Assembly: GCA_015655485.1 (NCBI GenBank)
Contig: JAATEZ010000299.1
Coordinates: 1 to 12,862, forward strand
Direction of reading: 5' to 3'
DNA length: 12,862 bases
Origin: Lactobacillales bacterium
GTDB taxonomy: Bacteria; Bacillota; Bacilli; Lactobacillales; Vagococcaceae
Under the pieces are notes generated by a model, which had not been told where the DNA came from, made no database searches, and saw only the letters and a program-made list of their open reading frames with translations. The position numbers were made by a program, and so were the translations under genes. Position 1 is the first letter of the stretch, and every line of letters starts with the position of its first letter. Shown here one piece after another: positions 5,814 to 12,678 of this stretch.

Positions 5814-7950
5814 AGTCAGCTATTTCAAGCTGAACAACGAAATAAACCGGCCTGTCAATGATCAGATCCCTTTACACAAAGACAAAGAGGCATTGAAGGC
5901 TTTTTTTGTCGAAAATGTCGAACCAAATACAATGAAATTCTCCACAACTATCGAAAAAATCCAATATTTACTTGAAAAAAATTATCTAGAAGAAGATTTT
6001 ATAAAGAAGTACTCCATAGATTTTATCGCTTCTTTGTACACTTATTTGGAACAGCAAAACTTTGAATTCAAATCTTTTATGGCTGCATATAAATTCTATA
6101 CTCAATATGCCTTAAAAAACAATGAAGGAACTGCTTACTTAGAAAGTTATGAGGATCGAGTTGCTTTTAATGCACTTTACTTTGCCAATGGTGATGAAGC
6201 TCTGGCAATGGCTCTAGCAGACGAAATGATCCATCAACGTTATCAGCCAGCGACCCCTTCTTTTTTAAATGCTGGACGCAAACGTCGTGGTGAACTTGTC
6301 TCCTGTTTTTTATTACAGGTAACGGATGATATGAACAGCATTGGCCGTTCTATCAACAGTGCCTTACAACTTTCTCGTATCGGCGGCGGCGTTGGCATCA
6401 CTCTTTCAAACTTGCGTGAAGCAGGAGCGCCTATCAAAGGCTATGATGGAGCTGCCAGCGGCGTTGTCCCTGTTATGAAATTATTTGAAGATAGTTTCAG
6501 CTATAGTAATCAACTTGGTCAACGACAAGGAGCCGGCGTTGTTTACTTGAATGTTTTTCATCCTGATATCATCAATTTTCTTTCTGCAAAAAAAGAAAAT
6601 GCGGATGAAAAAATTCGAGTCAAAACTCTTTCGCTTGGAGTTATCGTGCCAGATAAGTTTTATGAACTGGCCCGTAAAAATGAAGGGATGTATTTGTTCA
6701 GTCCTTACAGTGTCGAACGGGTTTATGGTGTACCTTTTTCCTATGTTGATATCACGGCTGAGTATGACAACCTGGTTAAAAATCCGGCTATCCGAAAAAC
6801 AAGGATCAAAGCTCGGGATTTGGAGAATGAAATTAGTAAACTGCAACAAGAATCCGGTTATCCTTACATTATTAATGTGGATACCGCTAATCGTCAGAAT
6901 CCCATCAATGGGAAAATTATTATGAGTAATCTCTGCTCAGAAATTTTACAAGTACAAAAACCTTCTGCGATCAATGATCGCCAGGAATATGAAATACTTG
7001 GTACTGATATCAGCTGCAACTTAGGTTCGACAAATATCGTTAATCTGATGGAGAGTCCTGATTTCGGCAAATCTGTCCGAACAATGACACGTGCCTTGAC
7101 CTTCGTCACCGACGCTTCTAACATTGATGTCGTCCCTTCCATTCAACATGGAAATCAACAAAATCATACAATCGGATTAGGGGCCATGGGATTGCATACT
7201 TTCTTTGCAAAACACAAAATGGACTATGGTTCTAAAGAATCTCTAGATTTTACTAATATTTATTTTTTACTTTTAAATTACTGGACCTTAGTAGAAAGCA
7301 ACGCTCTTGCTAAAGAACGCGGCGAGGTTTTTCATGATTTCGCAAAATCCGCTTATGCGGATGGCAGTTACTTCGATAAATACATTGAAAATGACTTTTT
7401 ACCAAAATCTGAAAAAGTAAAGAATATTTTCAAAAATATTTTTGTTCCGAAAAAAGAAGACTGGATCAGTTTGCGCGAAAGTATTAAAGAATATGGATTA
7501 TATCATCAAAATCGTTTAGCTGTTGCTCCAAATGGTTCGATTTCTTATATCAACGATACCAGCGCCAGCATTCATCCTATTACTAGAATGATCGAAGAGC
7601 GACAGGAAAAGAAGATTGGCAAAATTTATTATCCCGCTCCTTTATTGTCCAATGATACTTTGCCTTTCTATACTTCCGCTTATGATATGGATATGCGCAA
7701 AGTTATCGATGTGTACGCGACAGCTCAACAGCACGTAGACCAGGGGATGAGTTTAACACTATTTTTACGCTCAGATATTCCTGACGGTCTATACGAATGG
7801 AAAAAGGAAAGTAAACAATCGACTCGTGATTTAAATATTTTACGTCACTACGCTTTCCATAAGGGCATCAAATCCATCTATTACGTGCGAACCTTTACGG
7901 ATGATGCGGAAGAGATTGGAAGCAATGCTTGTGAAAGCTGCGTTATTTAG
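5791..7950 (+). CDS. nrdE: Class Ib ribonucleoside-diphosphate reductase, alpha subunit
   Basis: Catalytic subunit of 719 residues that reduces ribonucleoside diphosphates to deoxy forms. Visible key residues: redox pair Cys172 and Cys409, the thiyl-radical site in NLCSE (Asn380, Cys382, Glu384), the radical-transfer pair Tyr697-Tyr698 in SIYYVRTF, and the C-terminal CESCVI tail with Cys714 and Cys717, which NrdH re-reduces. As usual in NrdE, no N-terminal ATP-cone is present. The start is TTG 5791: an in-frame TGA at 5782-5784 rules out anything much earlier, and the MTLKNLPEVSYFKLNNEINR start looks like other Lactobacillales NrdE. The ribosome binding site is weak and the start lies inside nrdI, so expression likely depends on coupling. 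Confidence 0.96.
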   Translation: MTLKNLPEVSYFKLNNEINRPVNDQIPLHKDKEALKAFFVENVEPNTMKFSTTIEKIQYLLEKNYLEEDFIKKYSIDFIASLYTYLEQQNFEFKSFMAAYKFYTQYALKNNEGTAYLESYEDRVAFNALYFANGDEALAMALADEMIHQRYQPATPSFLNAGRKRRGELVSCFLLQVTDDMNSIGRSINSALQLSRIGGGVGITLSNLREAGAPIKGYDGAASGVVPVMKLFEDSFSYSNQLGQRQGAGVVYLNVFHPDIINFLSAKKENADEKIRVKTLSLGVIVPDKFYELARKNEGMYLFSPYSVERVYGVPFSYVDITAEYDNLVKNPAIRKTRIKARDLENEISKLQQESGYPYIINVDTANRQNPINGKIIMSNLCSEILQVQKPSAINDRQEYEILGTDISCNLGSTNIVNLMESPDFGKSVRTMTRALTFVTDASNIDVVPSIQHGNQQNHTIGLGAMGLHTFFAKHKMDYGSKESLDFTNIYFLLLNYWTLVESNALAKERGEVFHDFAKSAYADGSYFDKYIENDFLPKSEKVKNIFKNIFVPKKEDWISLRESIKEYGLYHQNRLAVAPNGSISYINDTSASIHPITRMIEERQEKKIGKIYYPAPLLSNDTLPFYTSAYDMDMRKVIDVYATAQQHVDQGMSLTLFLRSDIPDGLYEWKKESKQSTRDLNILRHYAFHKGIKSIYYVRTFTDDAEEIGSNACESCVI

Positions 7951-7961
7951 GAGGAAAAAAA

Positions 7962-8936
7962 ATGAGCGAAACTTACTATGAAGCGATCAATTGGAATGCC
8001 GTGGAAGACATGATCGATAAATCTACTTGGGAAAAATTGACCGAACAATTTTGGCTGGATACGCGTATCCCACTATCTAATGATTTAGGCGATTGGCGCG
8101 GTTTGACAGAGTTGGAGAAAAGGACTGTCGGCTTAGTTTTTGGCGGACTGACTCTACTTGATACCGTTCAGTCAGAAAGTGGGATCGAAGCTATCCGCCA
8201 CGATATACGTACCCCTCATGAAGAAGCTGTCTTGAATAATATTCAATTTATGGAATCTGTCCATGCCAAAAGCTATTCTTCTATATTCAGCACTTTAAAT
8301 ACAAAGACTGAGATCGACGAAATTTTTGAATGGACCAATACCAATGAACACCTTCAAAAAAAAGCGAAAATCATTAATGAAATTTATAAAGCTGACGATC
8401 CGTTGAAAAAAAAGGTTGCTAGCGTTTTTCTAGAAACCTTCCTTTTCTATTCTGGTTTTTATACCCCACTGTATTACCTTGGTAATAATAAACTCGCTAA
8501 TGTGGCTGAAATCATTAAACTGATCATTCGTGATGAATCTGTTCATGGGACTTACATTGGTTACAAATTCCAGCTTGGTTTCAACAAACTTTCTGATGAT
8601 GAACAAAAAGATTTAAAAGACTGGATGTATGATCTTTTATTTGAATTGTATGAAAATGAAGAAAAATACACAGAACTGCTTTATGATGAATTAGGTTGGA
8701 CCGAAGAAGTGAAAGTTTTCTTGCGCTATAACGCAAACAAAGCTCTAATGAATTTAGGGATGGATCCATTATTTCCTGATACGGCTAATGATGTCAACCC
8801 CATCGTAATGAATGGCATTTCGACAGGCACGAGCAATCATGACTTTTTCTCTCAAGTCGGAAATGGTTATCTCTTGGGGAATGTAGAAGCCATGGAAGAT
8901 GACGATTATCTTTTTGGTTTAGAAGATCAATCGTAG
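7962..8936 (+). CDS. nrdF: Class Ib ribonucleotide reductase, beta (radical) subunit
   Basis: Ferritin-fold subunit of 324 residues that holds the dimetal-tyrosyl radical cofactor. Every cofactor residue is present, and the numbering equals that of E. coli NrdF: ligands Asp67, Glu98, His101, Glu158, Glu192 and His195, and radical Tyr105 (HAKSY). The acidic C-terminal tail EDDDYLF, which docks on NrdE, is followed by six further residues, GLEDQS. ATG 7962 follows GGAGG, which begins on the last base of the nrdE TAG stop. Last gene of nrdHIEF; a hairpin terminator lies about 136 bases downstream. With NrdI present, the cofactor could be manganese or iron. Confidence 0.97.
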   Translation: MSETYYEAINWNAVEDMIDKSTWEKLTEQFWLDTRIPLSNDLGDWRGLTELEKRTVGLVFGGLTLLDTVQSESGIEAIRHDIRTPHEEAVLNNIQFMESVHAKSYSSIFSTLNTKTEIDEIFEWTNTNEHLQKKAKIINEIYKADDPLKKKVASVFLETFLFYSGFYTPLYYLGNNKLANVAEIIKLIIRDESVHGTYIGYKFQLGFNKLSDDEQKDLKDWMYDLLFELYENEEKYTELLYDELGWTEEVKVFLRYNANKALMNLGMDPLFPDTANDVNPIVMNGISTGTSNHDFFSQVGNGYLLGNVEAMEDDDYLFGLEDQS

Positions 8937-9072
8937 TCATTAAAACCAAAAAAGTTTTTTGCAGAACCAGTTTTCGAAAGATCATTAATGACTTTAGAGA
9001 AGATGTCGTGTTAAAAGTGTTCATCTTATTTCCGGAGAAGTTGTCCTTGATCCACCGTTTATTCGCATTTAG

Positions 9073-9118
9073 GGCCGGTCCATTAATTAGTTTTAATTAA
9101 TGGACCGGCCTCTTCTTT
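9073..9118 (+). terminator. Intrinsic terminator after nrdF
   Basis: Perfect 17-bp arms at 9073-9089 and 9094-9110 (GGCCGGTCCATTAATTA and its complement) enclose the loop GTTT. An imperfect U-tract, TCTTCTTT, follows on the + strand; no U-tract follows on the - strand. It ends the nrd operon. The 136 bases between the nrdF stop and this hairpin hold nothing I can identify. Confidence 0.85.
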
Positions 9119-9144
9119 GCTGTCAAATTTTTCAAATAAATAAT

Positions 9145-9173
9145 TTAAGTCTTTATTAAAAAATGTGTATAAT
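9145..9173 (+). promoter_or_regulatory. Candidate promoter of the DUF92 gene
   Basis: A perfect -10 TATAAT at 9168-9173 has a weak -35, TTAAGT, 17 bases upstream at 9145-9150. The predicted leader of about 30 bases carries AAGGAG (9200-9205) five bases before ATG 9211. Confidence 0.5.
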
Positions 9174-9210
9174 AAAGAAAGATCATAAAAACTGTTTCTA
9201 AGGAGATCCA

Positions 9211-9909
9211 ATGACATCTGAACTCATTTTTAAATTTCTTTTGGGATTATTTTGCAGCGGCATCATCGCTTTATCCGCTCACAAAAAGCAACTTTTGACT
9301 GCCAGCGGTGCTTATGCCATGATCTTTATTGGAACAAGTACCTGCCTATTAGAAACTTGGCCGACCTGGGGATTGATGATCCTTTTTTTTGCCAGCTCTG
9401 CCTTCATTCATTTTGGGAAAAAAATATTTAATTTATCATCTCAGAATGACCTTTTGGCAAAAGGTGAAAAAAGAGACGCTCAACAAGTTCTTGCAAATAG
9501 TCTTCCAGCTATCCTGAGTTTAACTCTTTATTTTTTTTCACAAAAAGAATTATTTTTAGTAGGCTATGCGAGTGCGATCGCTGGAGCTACTGCAGACACC
9601 TGGGGATCTGAAATCGGCGTATTATCTGACAAAGAGCCCCGTTCCATTCTAACACTAAAAACAATTTCCAAAGGACTATCCGGCGGAGTGAGCCTGCTTG
9701 GAAGCAGTGCCTCCTTAGCCGGCTCACTATTGATTGCCATAGCTTTTTATACAACTTTTTTTGTAAAAAATTATTGGTCTTTTTTTCCATTAAAATTTCT
9801 TTGGATCATATTCATCAGCGGCTTCTTCTGGGTGACAAACGACCTTGTCAATCTATTGAGCGGTTTTATCGGTTTAGTTCTAAGCTTTGCTCTATTCTCA
9901 ATTTTGTAG
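9211..9909 (+). CDS. DUF92-family integral membrane protein, probably with an internal gap
   Basis: Predicted polytopic membrane protein of 232 residues with hydrophobic segments near 5-22, 33-45, 52-67, 97-125, 165-185, 192-207 and 213-231. The family is recognised from KRDAQQVLAN (87-96), ADTWGSEIG (128-136), PRSILTLK (143-150), KGLSGGVSLLG (154-164) and NDLVNLLS (210-217), all in the usual order. DUF92 relatives include plant VTE6, a phytyl-phosphate kinase, but the bacterial role is mostly unknown. Members are commonly about 250-270 residues and carry a GFxGSxxDSxLGA-type segment between GGVSLLG and the terminal NDxVN; here FISGFFWVTNDLVN joins directly, so that segment seems absent without any frame loss. 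Monocistronic, with its own promoter, and convergent with rplL. Confidence 0.82.
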   Translation: MTSELIFKFLLGLFCSGIIALSAHKKQLLTASGAYAMIFIGTSTCLLETWPTWGLMILFFASSAFIHFGKKIFNLSSQNDLLAKGEKRDAQQVLANSLPAILSLTLYFFSQKELFLVGYASAIAGATADTWGSEIGVLSDKEPRSILTLKTISKGLSGGVSLLGSSASLAGSLLIAIAFYTTFFVKNYWSFFPLKFLWIIFISGFFWVTNDLVNLLSGFIGLVLSFALFSIL

Positions 9910-9989
9910 ATAATTTCCTGTACAAATTTTGTTTTTCTTTCATATTCCCAACTTAACTGCTATGTAAGTAAAGACATGATTCTGCGGCA

Positions 9990-10038
9990 AAAAATGAGAG
10001 CCTGTCAGAATTTTGAATTCTGACAAGCCCTCATTTTT
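9990..10038 (-). terminator. Intrinsic terminator of rplJ-rplL
   Basis: Two 23-base arms (9990-10012 and 10016-10038) surround the loop TTG. In - strand RNA all 23 positions pair, two of them as G-U wobbles. In + strand RNA the same two positions are A-C mismatches. A-runs and T-runs flank both ends, so both strands could terminate, but the pairing favours the - strand, that is, rplL. The DUF92 gene converges on it from the other side. Confidence 0.88.
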
Positions 10039-10051
10039 CGCTTAATTTTGA

Positions 10052-10417
10052 TTACTTCACTTCTACAGTTGCGCCAACTTCTTCAAGTTTAGCTTTTAAT
10101 TCTTCTGCATCTTCTTTAGAAATGCCTTCTTTGACTGGTCCTGGAGCACCGTCAACGACTGCTTTTGCTTCTTTAAGACCCAAACCAGTAGCTTCACGAA
10201 CAGCTTTGATGACTTTCACTTTTTGATCTCCAACAACCGTTAATTCTACAGTAAATTCTGTTTGTTCTTCAACAGCGGCTGCAGGACCTGCTGCTGCTGC
10301 AACAGGAGCGGCTGCAGATACACCAAATTCTTCTTCGATAGCTTTTACTAAATCGTTTAATTCTAAAATTGTTGATTCTTTTAAATCAGCAATGATTTGT
10401 TCAATATTTAATGCCAT
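10052..10417 (-). CDS. rplL: 50S ribosomal protein L7/L12
   Basis: Stalk protein of 121 residues that binds L10 as dimers and recruits elongation factors to the ribosome. Three parts are seen: an N-terminal dimerisation helix region (MALNIEQIIADLKE, about 1-32), an Ala-rich flexible hinge (about 35-52) and the globular C-terminal domain (about 55-121), with KVIKAVREATGLGLKEAK in the factor-binding helices. The frame is open five codons further, to an ATG at 10432, but MALN at 10417 matches the family start and is preceded by GGAGG. Partner rplJ lies 50 bases upstream; the terminator follows directly. Confidence 0.97.
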   Translation of the reverse strand: MALNIEQIIADLKESTILELNDLVKAIEEEFGVSAAAPVAAAAGPAAAVEEQTEFTVELTVVGDQKVKVIKAVREATGLGLKEAKAVVDGAPGPVKEGISKEDAEELKAKLEEVGATVEVK

Positions 10418-10467
10418 TTTAATTTCCTCCATTATGTTTTATTAGTAATTTTTTGAGCAAGCTGTAT

Positions 10468-10968
10468 TTAAGCAACTTCTTCTTTTGTTTCTGCCACTGC
10501 ATTGATTGCATAAGCCACATTCCGAACTGGAGCCTGTAATACAGATAGTAACATAGATAATAGCCCTTCGCGGCTTGGAAGTGCTGCTAAAGCTTCGATT
10601 TCTGCTACTGAAGAAACGGATCCTTCAATGATGCCGCCTTTGATTTCTAACTTTTCTGCAGTTTTTGCAAAATCATTAATGATTTTTGCTGGCGCGATCA
10701 CATCTTCATTACTGAAGGCGACTGCTGTAGGTCCCAAAAACACACTATCCAAGCCATCTAAGCCTGCTTTTTTAGCGGCACGAGAAAGAATAGAGTTTTT
10801 GATGACTTTCATTTCAACCCCTGCTTCACGCAATTGTTTACGCAACTCAGTGACTTGTTCAACAGTCAAGCCACGATAATCCACGATCACAACTGATGCT
10901 GCTGATGTAAATTTTTCTGAAACCTTATCAACGATTGCTGCTTTTTTAGCGATTGCTGCTTCACTCAT
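10468..10968 (-). CDS. rplJ: 50S ribosomal protein L10
   Basis: Base of the L7/L12 stalk, 166 residues. The N-terminal rRNA-binding domain shows VVIVDYRGLTVEQVTELRK and IKNSILSRAAKKAG; the C-terminal helix (SMLLSVLQAPVRNVAYAINA and the tail) is where L12 dimers attach. The open frame runs 23 codons further upstream, but ATG 10968 is chosen because AGGAGGTG lies right before it and MSEAAIAKK is a normal L10 N-terminus. The 'extra' codons lie in the L10 leader and attenuator, and are not translated as part of L10. It is co-transcribed with rplL, and likely autoregulated through the leader by the L10-(L12)4 complex. Confidence 0.97.
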   Translation of the reverse strand: MSEAAIAKKAAIVDKVSEKFTSAASVVIVDYRGLTVEQVTELRKQLREAGVEMKVIKNSILSRAAKKAGLDGLDSVFLGPTAVAFSNEDVIAPAKIINDFAKTAEKLEIKGGIIEGSVSSVAEIEALAALPSREGLLSMLLSVLQAPVRNVAYAINAVAETKEEVA

Positions 10969-11010
10969 TTTTTTCACCTCCTGAATAATTGATGGTGGAA
11001 TTTTTTCAAT

Positions 11011-11041
11011 AAAAAAACTCCATGCCACCGTAGACATAGAG
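11011..11041 (-). terminator. Attenuator terminator in the rplJ leader
   Basis: In - strand RNA, CTCTATGTC (11033-11041) pairs with GGCATGGAG (11018-11026) over nine positions, two of them wobbles, with a six-base loop, and is followed by T7 (11011-11017). It ends about 43 bases before the rplJ start, where an L10-controlled terminator is expected. Confidence 0.72.
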
Positions 11042-11125
11042 GGACTATTGATTAGTTACACTCAATATTGTCCTCGGTAGGAGTTTAAGACTTGAAGCCA
11101 CCTACTGTCTTCGGTACCTATAAAA
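11011..11125 (-). ncRNA. L10 leader RNA (rplJL autoregulatory 5' leader with attenuator)
   Basis: The - strand leader between rplA and rplJ has the expected parts of the L10 leader known from Bacilli. Near 11059-11111, GTAGG can pair with CCTAC across the CCTACCGAGGAC segment, probably in the L10-binding structure. A TATTGA/TCAATA hairpin follows, then the attenuator at 11011-11041. In B. subtilis, L10(L12)4 binding to this leader causes transcription termination; the same is inferred here. The 5' boundary is approximate. Confidence 0.7.
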
Positions 11126-11131
11126 TTCTTG

Positions 11132-11170
11132 ACCTAGACAACTCTATCACAGATATGTTGTCTAGGCAAG
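11132..11170. repeat. Inverted repeat hairpin between rplA and the rplJ leader
   Basis: Arms CCTAGACAAC (11133-11142) and GTTGTCTAGG (11157-11166), extended by CTTG/CAAG with one bulged base, enclose a 14-base loop. On the - strand it follows the rplA stop and is followed only by AATTTTAT, so it may be a weak, leaky rplKA terminator. On the + strand it is followed by T7, a far better tail, although no + gene reads into it. A weak - strand promoter (TTGCCT 11164-11169, 17 bases, TAGAGT 11141-11146) overlaps it and could serve rplJL. Confidence 0.6.
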
Positions 11171-11181
11171 CTTTTTTTGCT

Positions 11182-11871
11182 TTAAAATGAAGACTGTTCT
11201 ACTTTGATACCAGGTCCAAAAGTAGTTGTCACTGTAATATTCTTAACATATTGCCCTTTAGCAGTAGCAGGTTTTACTCTCAAAATCGTATCATTGATCG
11301 TCCGGAAATTTTCTAATAACTTAATATCTTCAAAAGAAACTTTGCCGATTGGAACATGAACATTTCCCGCTTTATCTACACGATAAGTCACTTTACCAGC
11401 TTTGACTTCTTCCACAGCTTTCGTCACATCCATCGTAACAGTTCCAGTCTTAGGATTTGGCATCAGACCTTTTGGCCCCAAAACTCGGCCAAGACGTCCC
11501 ACTTCAGCCATCATGTCCGGAGTCGCTACTACAACATCAAACCCAAACCAACCGCCCTGAATTTTTTGGACCATATCTGAATCACCAACAAAGTCTGCAC
11601 CGGCTGCTTCAGCTTCCTTAGCTTTTTCGCCTTTAGCAAAAACTAAAACAGTCTGCGTTTTACCTGTTCCGTTAGGCAAAACTACTGCTCCACGAATTTG
11701 TTGATCTGCTTTCTTAGGGTCTACGCTTAAACGGTAGGCAACTTCCACTGTAGCATCAAATTTTGCAATATTAGTTTCTTTAGCTAAAGCAATTGCTTCC
11801 ACTACTGGATAATTTTTTGTAACATCAACTTTTTTTAATGCATCCTGCATTTTTTTGCTTTTTTTCGCCAT
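11182..11871 (-). CDS. rplA: 50S ribosomal protein L1
   Basis: Large-subunit protein of the L1 stalk, 229 residues, a normal length. The first residues MAKKSKKMQDALKKVD are basic as usual; domain I flanks an inserted domain II, and the L1 signature GPKGLMPNPKTGTV lies in the middle of the protein. The C-terminal stretch NVHVPIGKVSFEDIKLLENF is also typical. ATG 11869-11871 has AAGGAGG upstream. L1 also represses translation of its own operon in many bacteria; the spacer before this gene holds a CGTGGGAGG motif shared with the rplK leader. Second gene of rplK-rplA, 105 bases after rplK. Confidence 0.98.
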   Translation of the reverse strand: MAKKSKKMQDALKKVDVTKNYPVVEAIALAKETNIAKFDATVEVAYRLSVDPKKADQQIRGAVVLPNGTGKTQTVLVFAKGEKAKEAEAAGADFVGDSDMVQKIQGGWFGFDVVVATPDMMAEVGRLGRVLGPKGLMPNPKTGTVTMDVTKAVEEVKAGKVTYRVDKAGNVHVPIGKVSFEDIKLLENFRTINDTILRVKPATAKGQYVKNITVTTTFGPGIKVEQSSF

Positions 11872-11891
11872 TATGTGTTTCCTCCTTGATT

Positions 11892-11918
11892 GTGGTTATA
11901 ACGGTTGAACCTCCCACG
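11892..11918 (-). promoter_or_regulatory. Candidate L1-binding element before rplA
   Basis: In the rplK-rplA spacer, - strand CGTGGGAGG (11910-11918) is followed by TTCAACC and then CCAC (11892-11895), which can close a small stem with GTGG. The same CGTGGGAGG and TTCAACC words occur before rplK. Resemblance to a ribosomal L1 target is inferred from position and the GTGGGAG word. Confidence 0.45.
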
Positions 11919-11976
11919 TGATTCATATTTTTCAACATGAAGCCGACTGAGAAGCTATTGTTGAGCGGTCACAGCT

Positions 11977-12402
11977 TTATTTCGAGACTGTGATCCCCAT
12001 GCTTCGTGCAGTTCCCTCTACCATGCGCACAGCTGCTTCAACATCTGCTGCGTTTAGGTCTTCCATTTTCGTCGTTGCAATTTCTTTTACTTGATCCAGT
12101 GTCACTGTAGCCACTTTTTTCTTATTTGGTTCGCCGGAACCTTTTTCAACATTAGCCGCTTTCTTTAATAATACAGCAGCGGGTGGTGTTTTGGTCACAA
12201 AAGTAAATGAACGATCTTCATATACAGAAATAACTACTGGTATGATCAGTCCTGCTTGTTCTGCCGTACGCGCATTAAATTCCTTACAGAATCCCATAAT
12301 GTTTACGCCGGCTTGTCCTAATGCTGGTCCTACTGGTGGAGCTGGATTTGCTTTTCCTGCAGGGATCTGCAGCTTCACTAATTTTTCTACTTTCTTTGCC
12401 AC
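11977..12402 (-). CDS. rplK: 50S ribosomal protein L11
   Basis: Protein of the GTPase-associated centre, 141 residues, the standard L11 length. The N-terminal domain begins (M/V)AKKVEKLVKLQIPAGKANP with PPVGPALGQAGVNIMGF; the C-terminal rRNA-binding domain includes DLNAADVEAAVRMVEGTARSMGI. The start is GTG 12400-12402: AAGGAGG sits eight bases upstream and AKKVEKLVKLQIPAG is the family start. A longer in-frame read to ATG 12462 would add 20 residues encoded by the leader, including the motif region, and is rejected. A nearby ATG (12407-12409) is out of frame. Separate promoter upstream; followed by rplA. Confidence 0.97.
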   Translation of the reverse strand: MAKKVEKLVKLQIPAGKANPAPPVGPALGQAGVNIMGFCKEFNARTAEQAGLIIPVVISVYEDRSFTFVTKTPPAAVLLKKAANVEKGSGEPNKKKVATVTLDQVKEIATTKMEDLNAADVEAAVRMVEGTARSMGITVSK

Positions 12403-12422
12403 GAGACATACCTCCTTAAGTC

Positions 12423-12463
12423 CGTGATGTGGTTGAATGGAGCTGAATATTTCTCCTCCCACG
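12423..12463 (-). promoter_or_regulatory. Candidate L1-binding leader element before rplK
   Basis: The - strand leader has CGTGGGAGG (12455-12463). CGTG at its start can pair with CACG (12423-12426), GTGG with CCAC inside that, and GGAG with CTCC further in, giving a hairpin with internal loops just before the ribosome binding site. Ribosomal protein L1 is the known repressor of L11-L1 operons in several bacteria; that it acts here is inferred. Confidence 0.5.
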
Positions 12464-12532
12464 TTAAAAACTCACCTATGTGTTTTCTTTTTAACAACTT
12501 GATTCGCTAAAAATCCAATCACACACCTAAAT

Positions 12533-12561
12533 AGTATAGCTTGTTTCAGAAAAGAAAGCAA
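12533..12561 (-). promoter_or_regulatory. Promoter of rplK-rplA
   Basis: On the - strand, TTGCTT (12556-12561) and TATACT (12533-12538) are 17 bases apart. The -10 element is good and the -35 element keeps only TTG. Transcription would start near 12526, leaving a leader of about 124 bases that contains the L1-like hairpin. Confidence 0.5.
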
Positions 12562-12678
12562 TCCTTGAACACGAAAAAAAGCGTGAGTCAATATTTTAAG
12601 CAACCATTTTATTCTAAATCAACTCTGCTTTTCTCTTGTTCTGAAATTTTAACGTTCTTTTCTGTGAGCAAGCTATTC

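Noticed and set aside
8998..9072. Short + frame ending VHLISGEVVLDPPFIRI before the nrdF terminator
   Set aside because: Only 24 codons, no start or ribosome binding site; too short to call a gene remnant.
10969..11037. 23-residue N-terminal extension of L10
   Set aside because: It runs through the attenuator and ribosome binding site; the L10 family starts at MSEAAIAKK.
12403..12462. 20-residue N-terminal extension of L11 from ATG 12462
   Set aside because: It covers the leader hairpin and ribosome binding site, and L11 is 141 residues when started at GTG 12402.
12565..12591. Inverted repeat TTGA-CACG...CGTG-TCAA between nusG and rplK
   Set aside because: Interrupted 8-bp stem with an A-rich loop and no U-run after it on the nusG side; not convincing as a terminator or operator.
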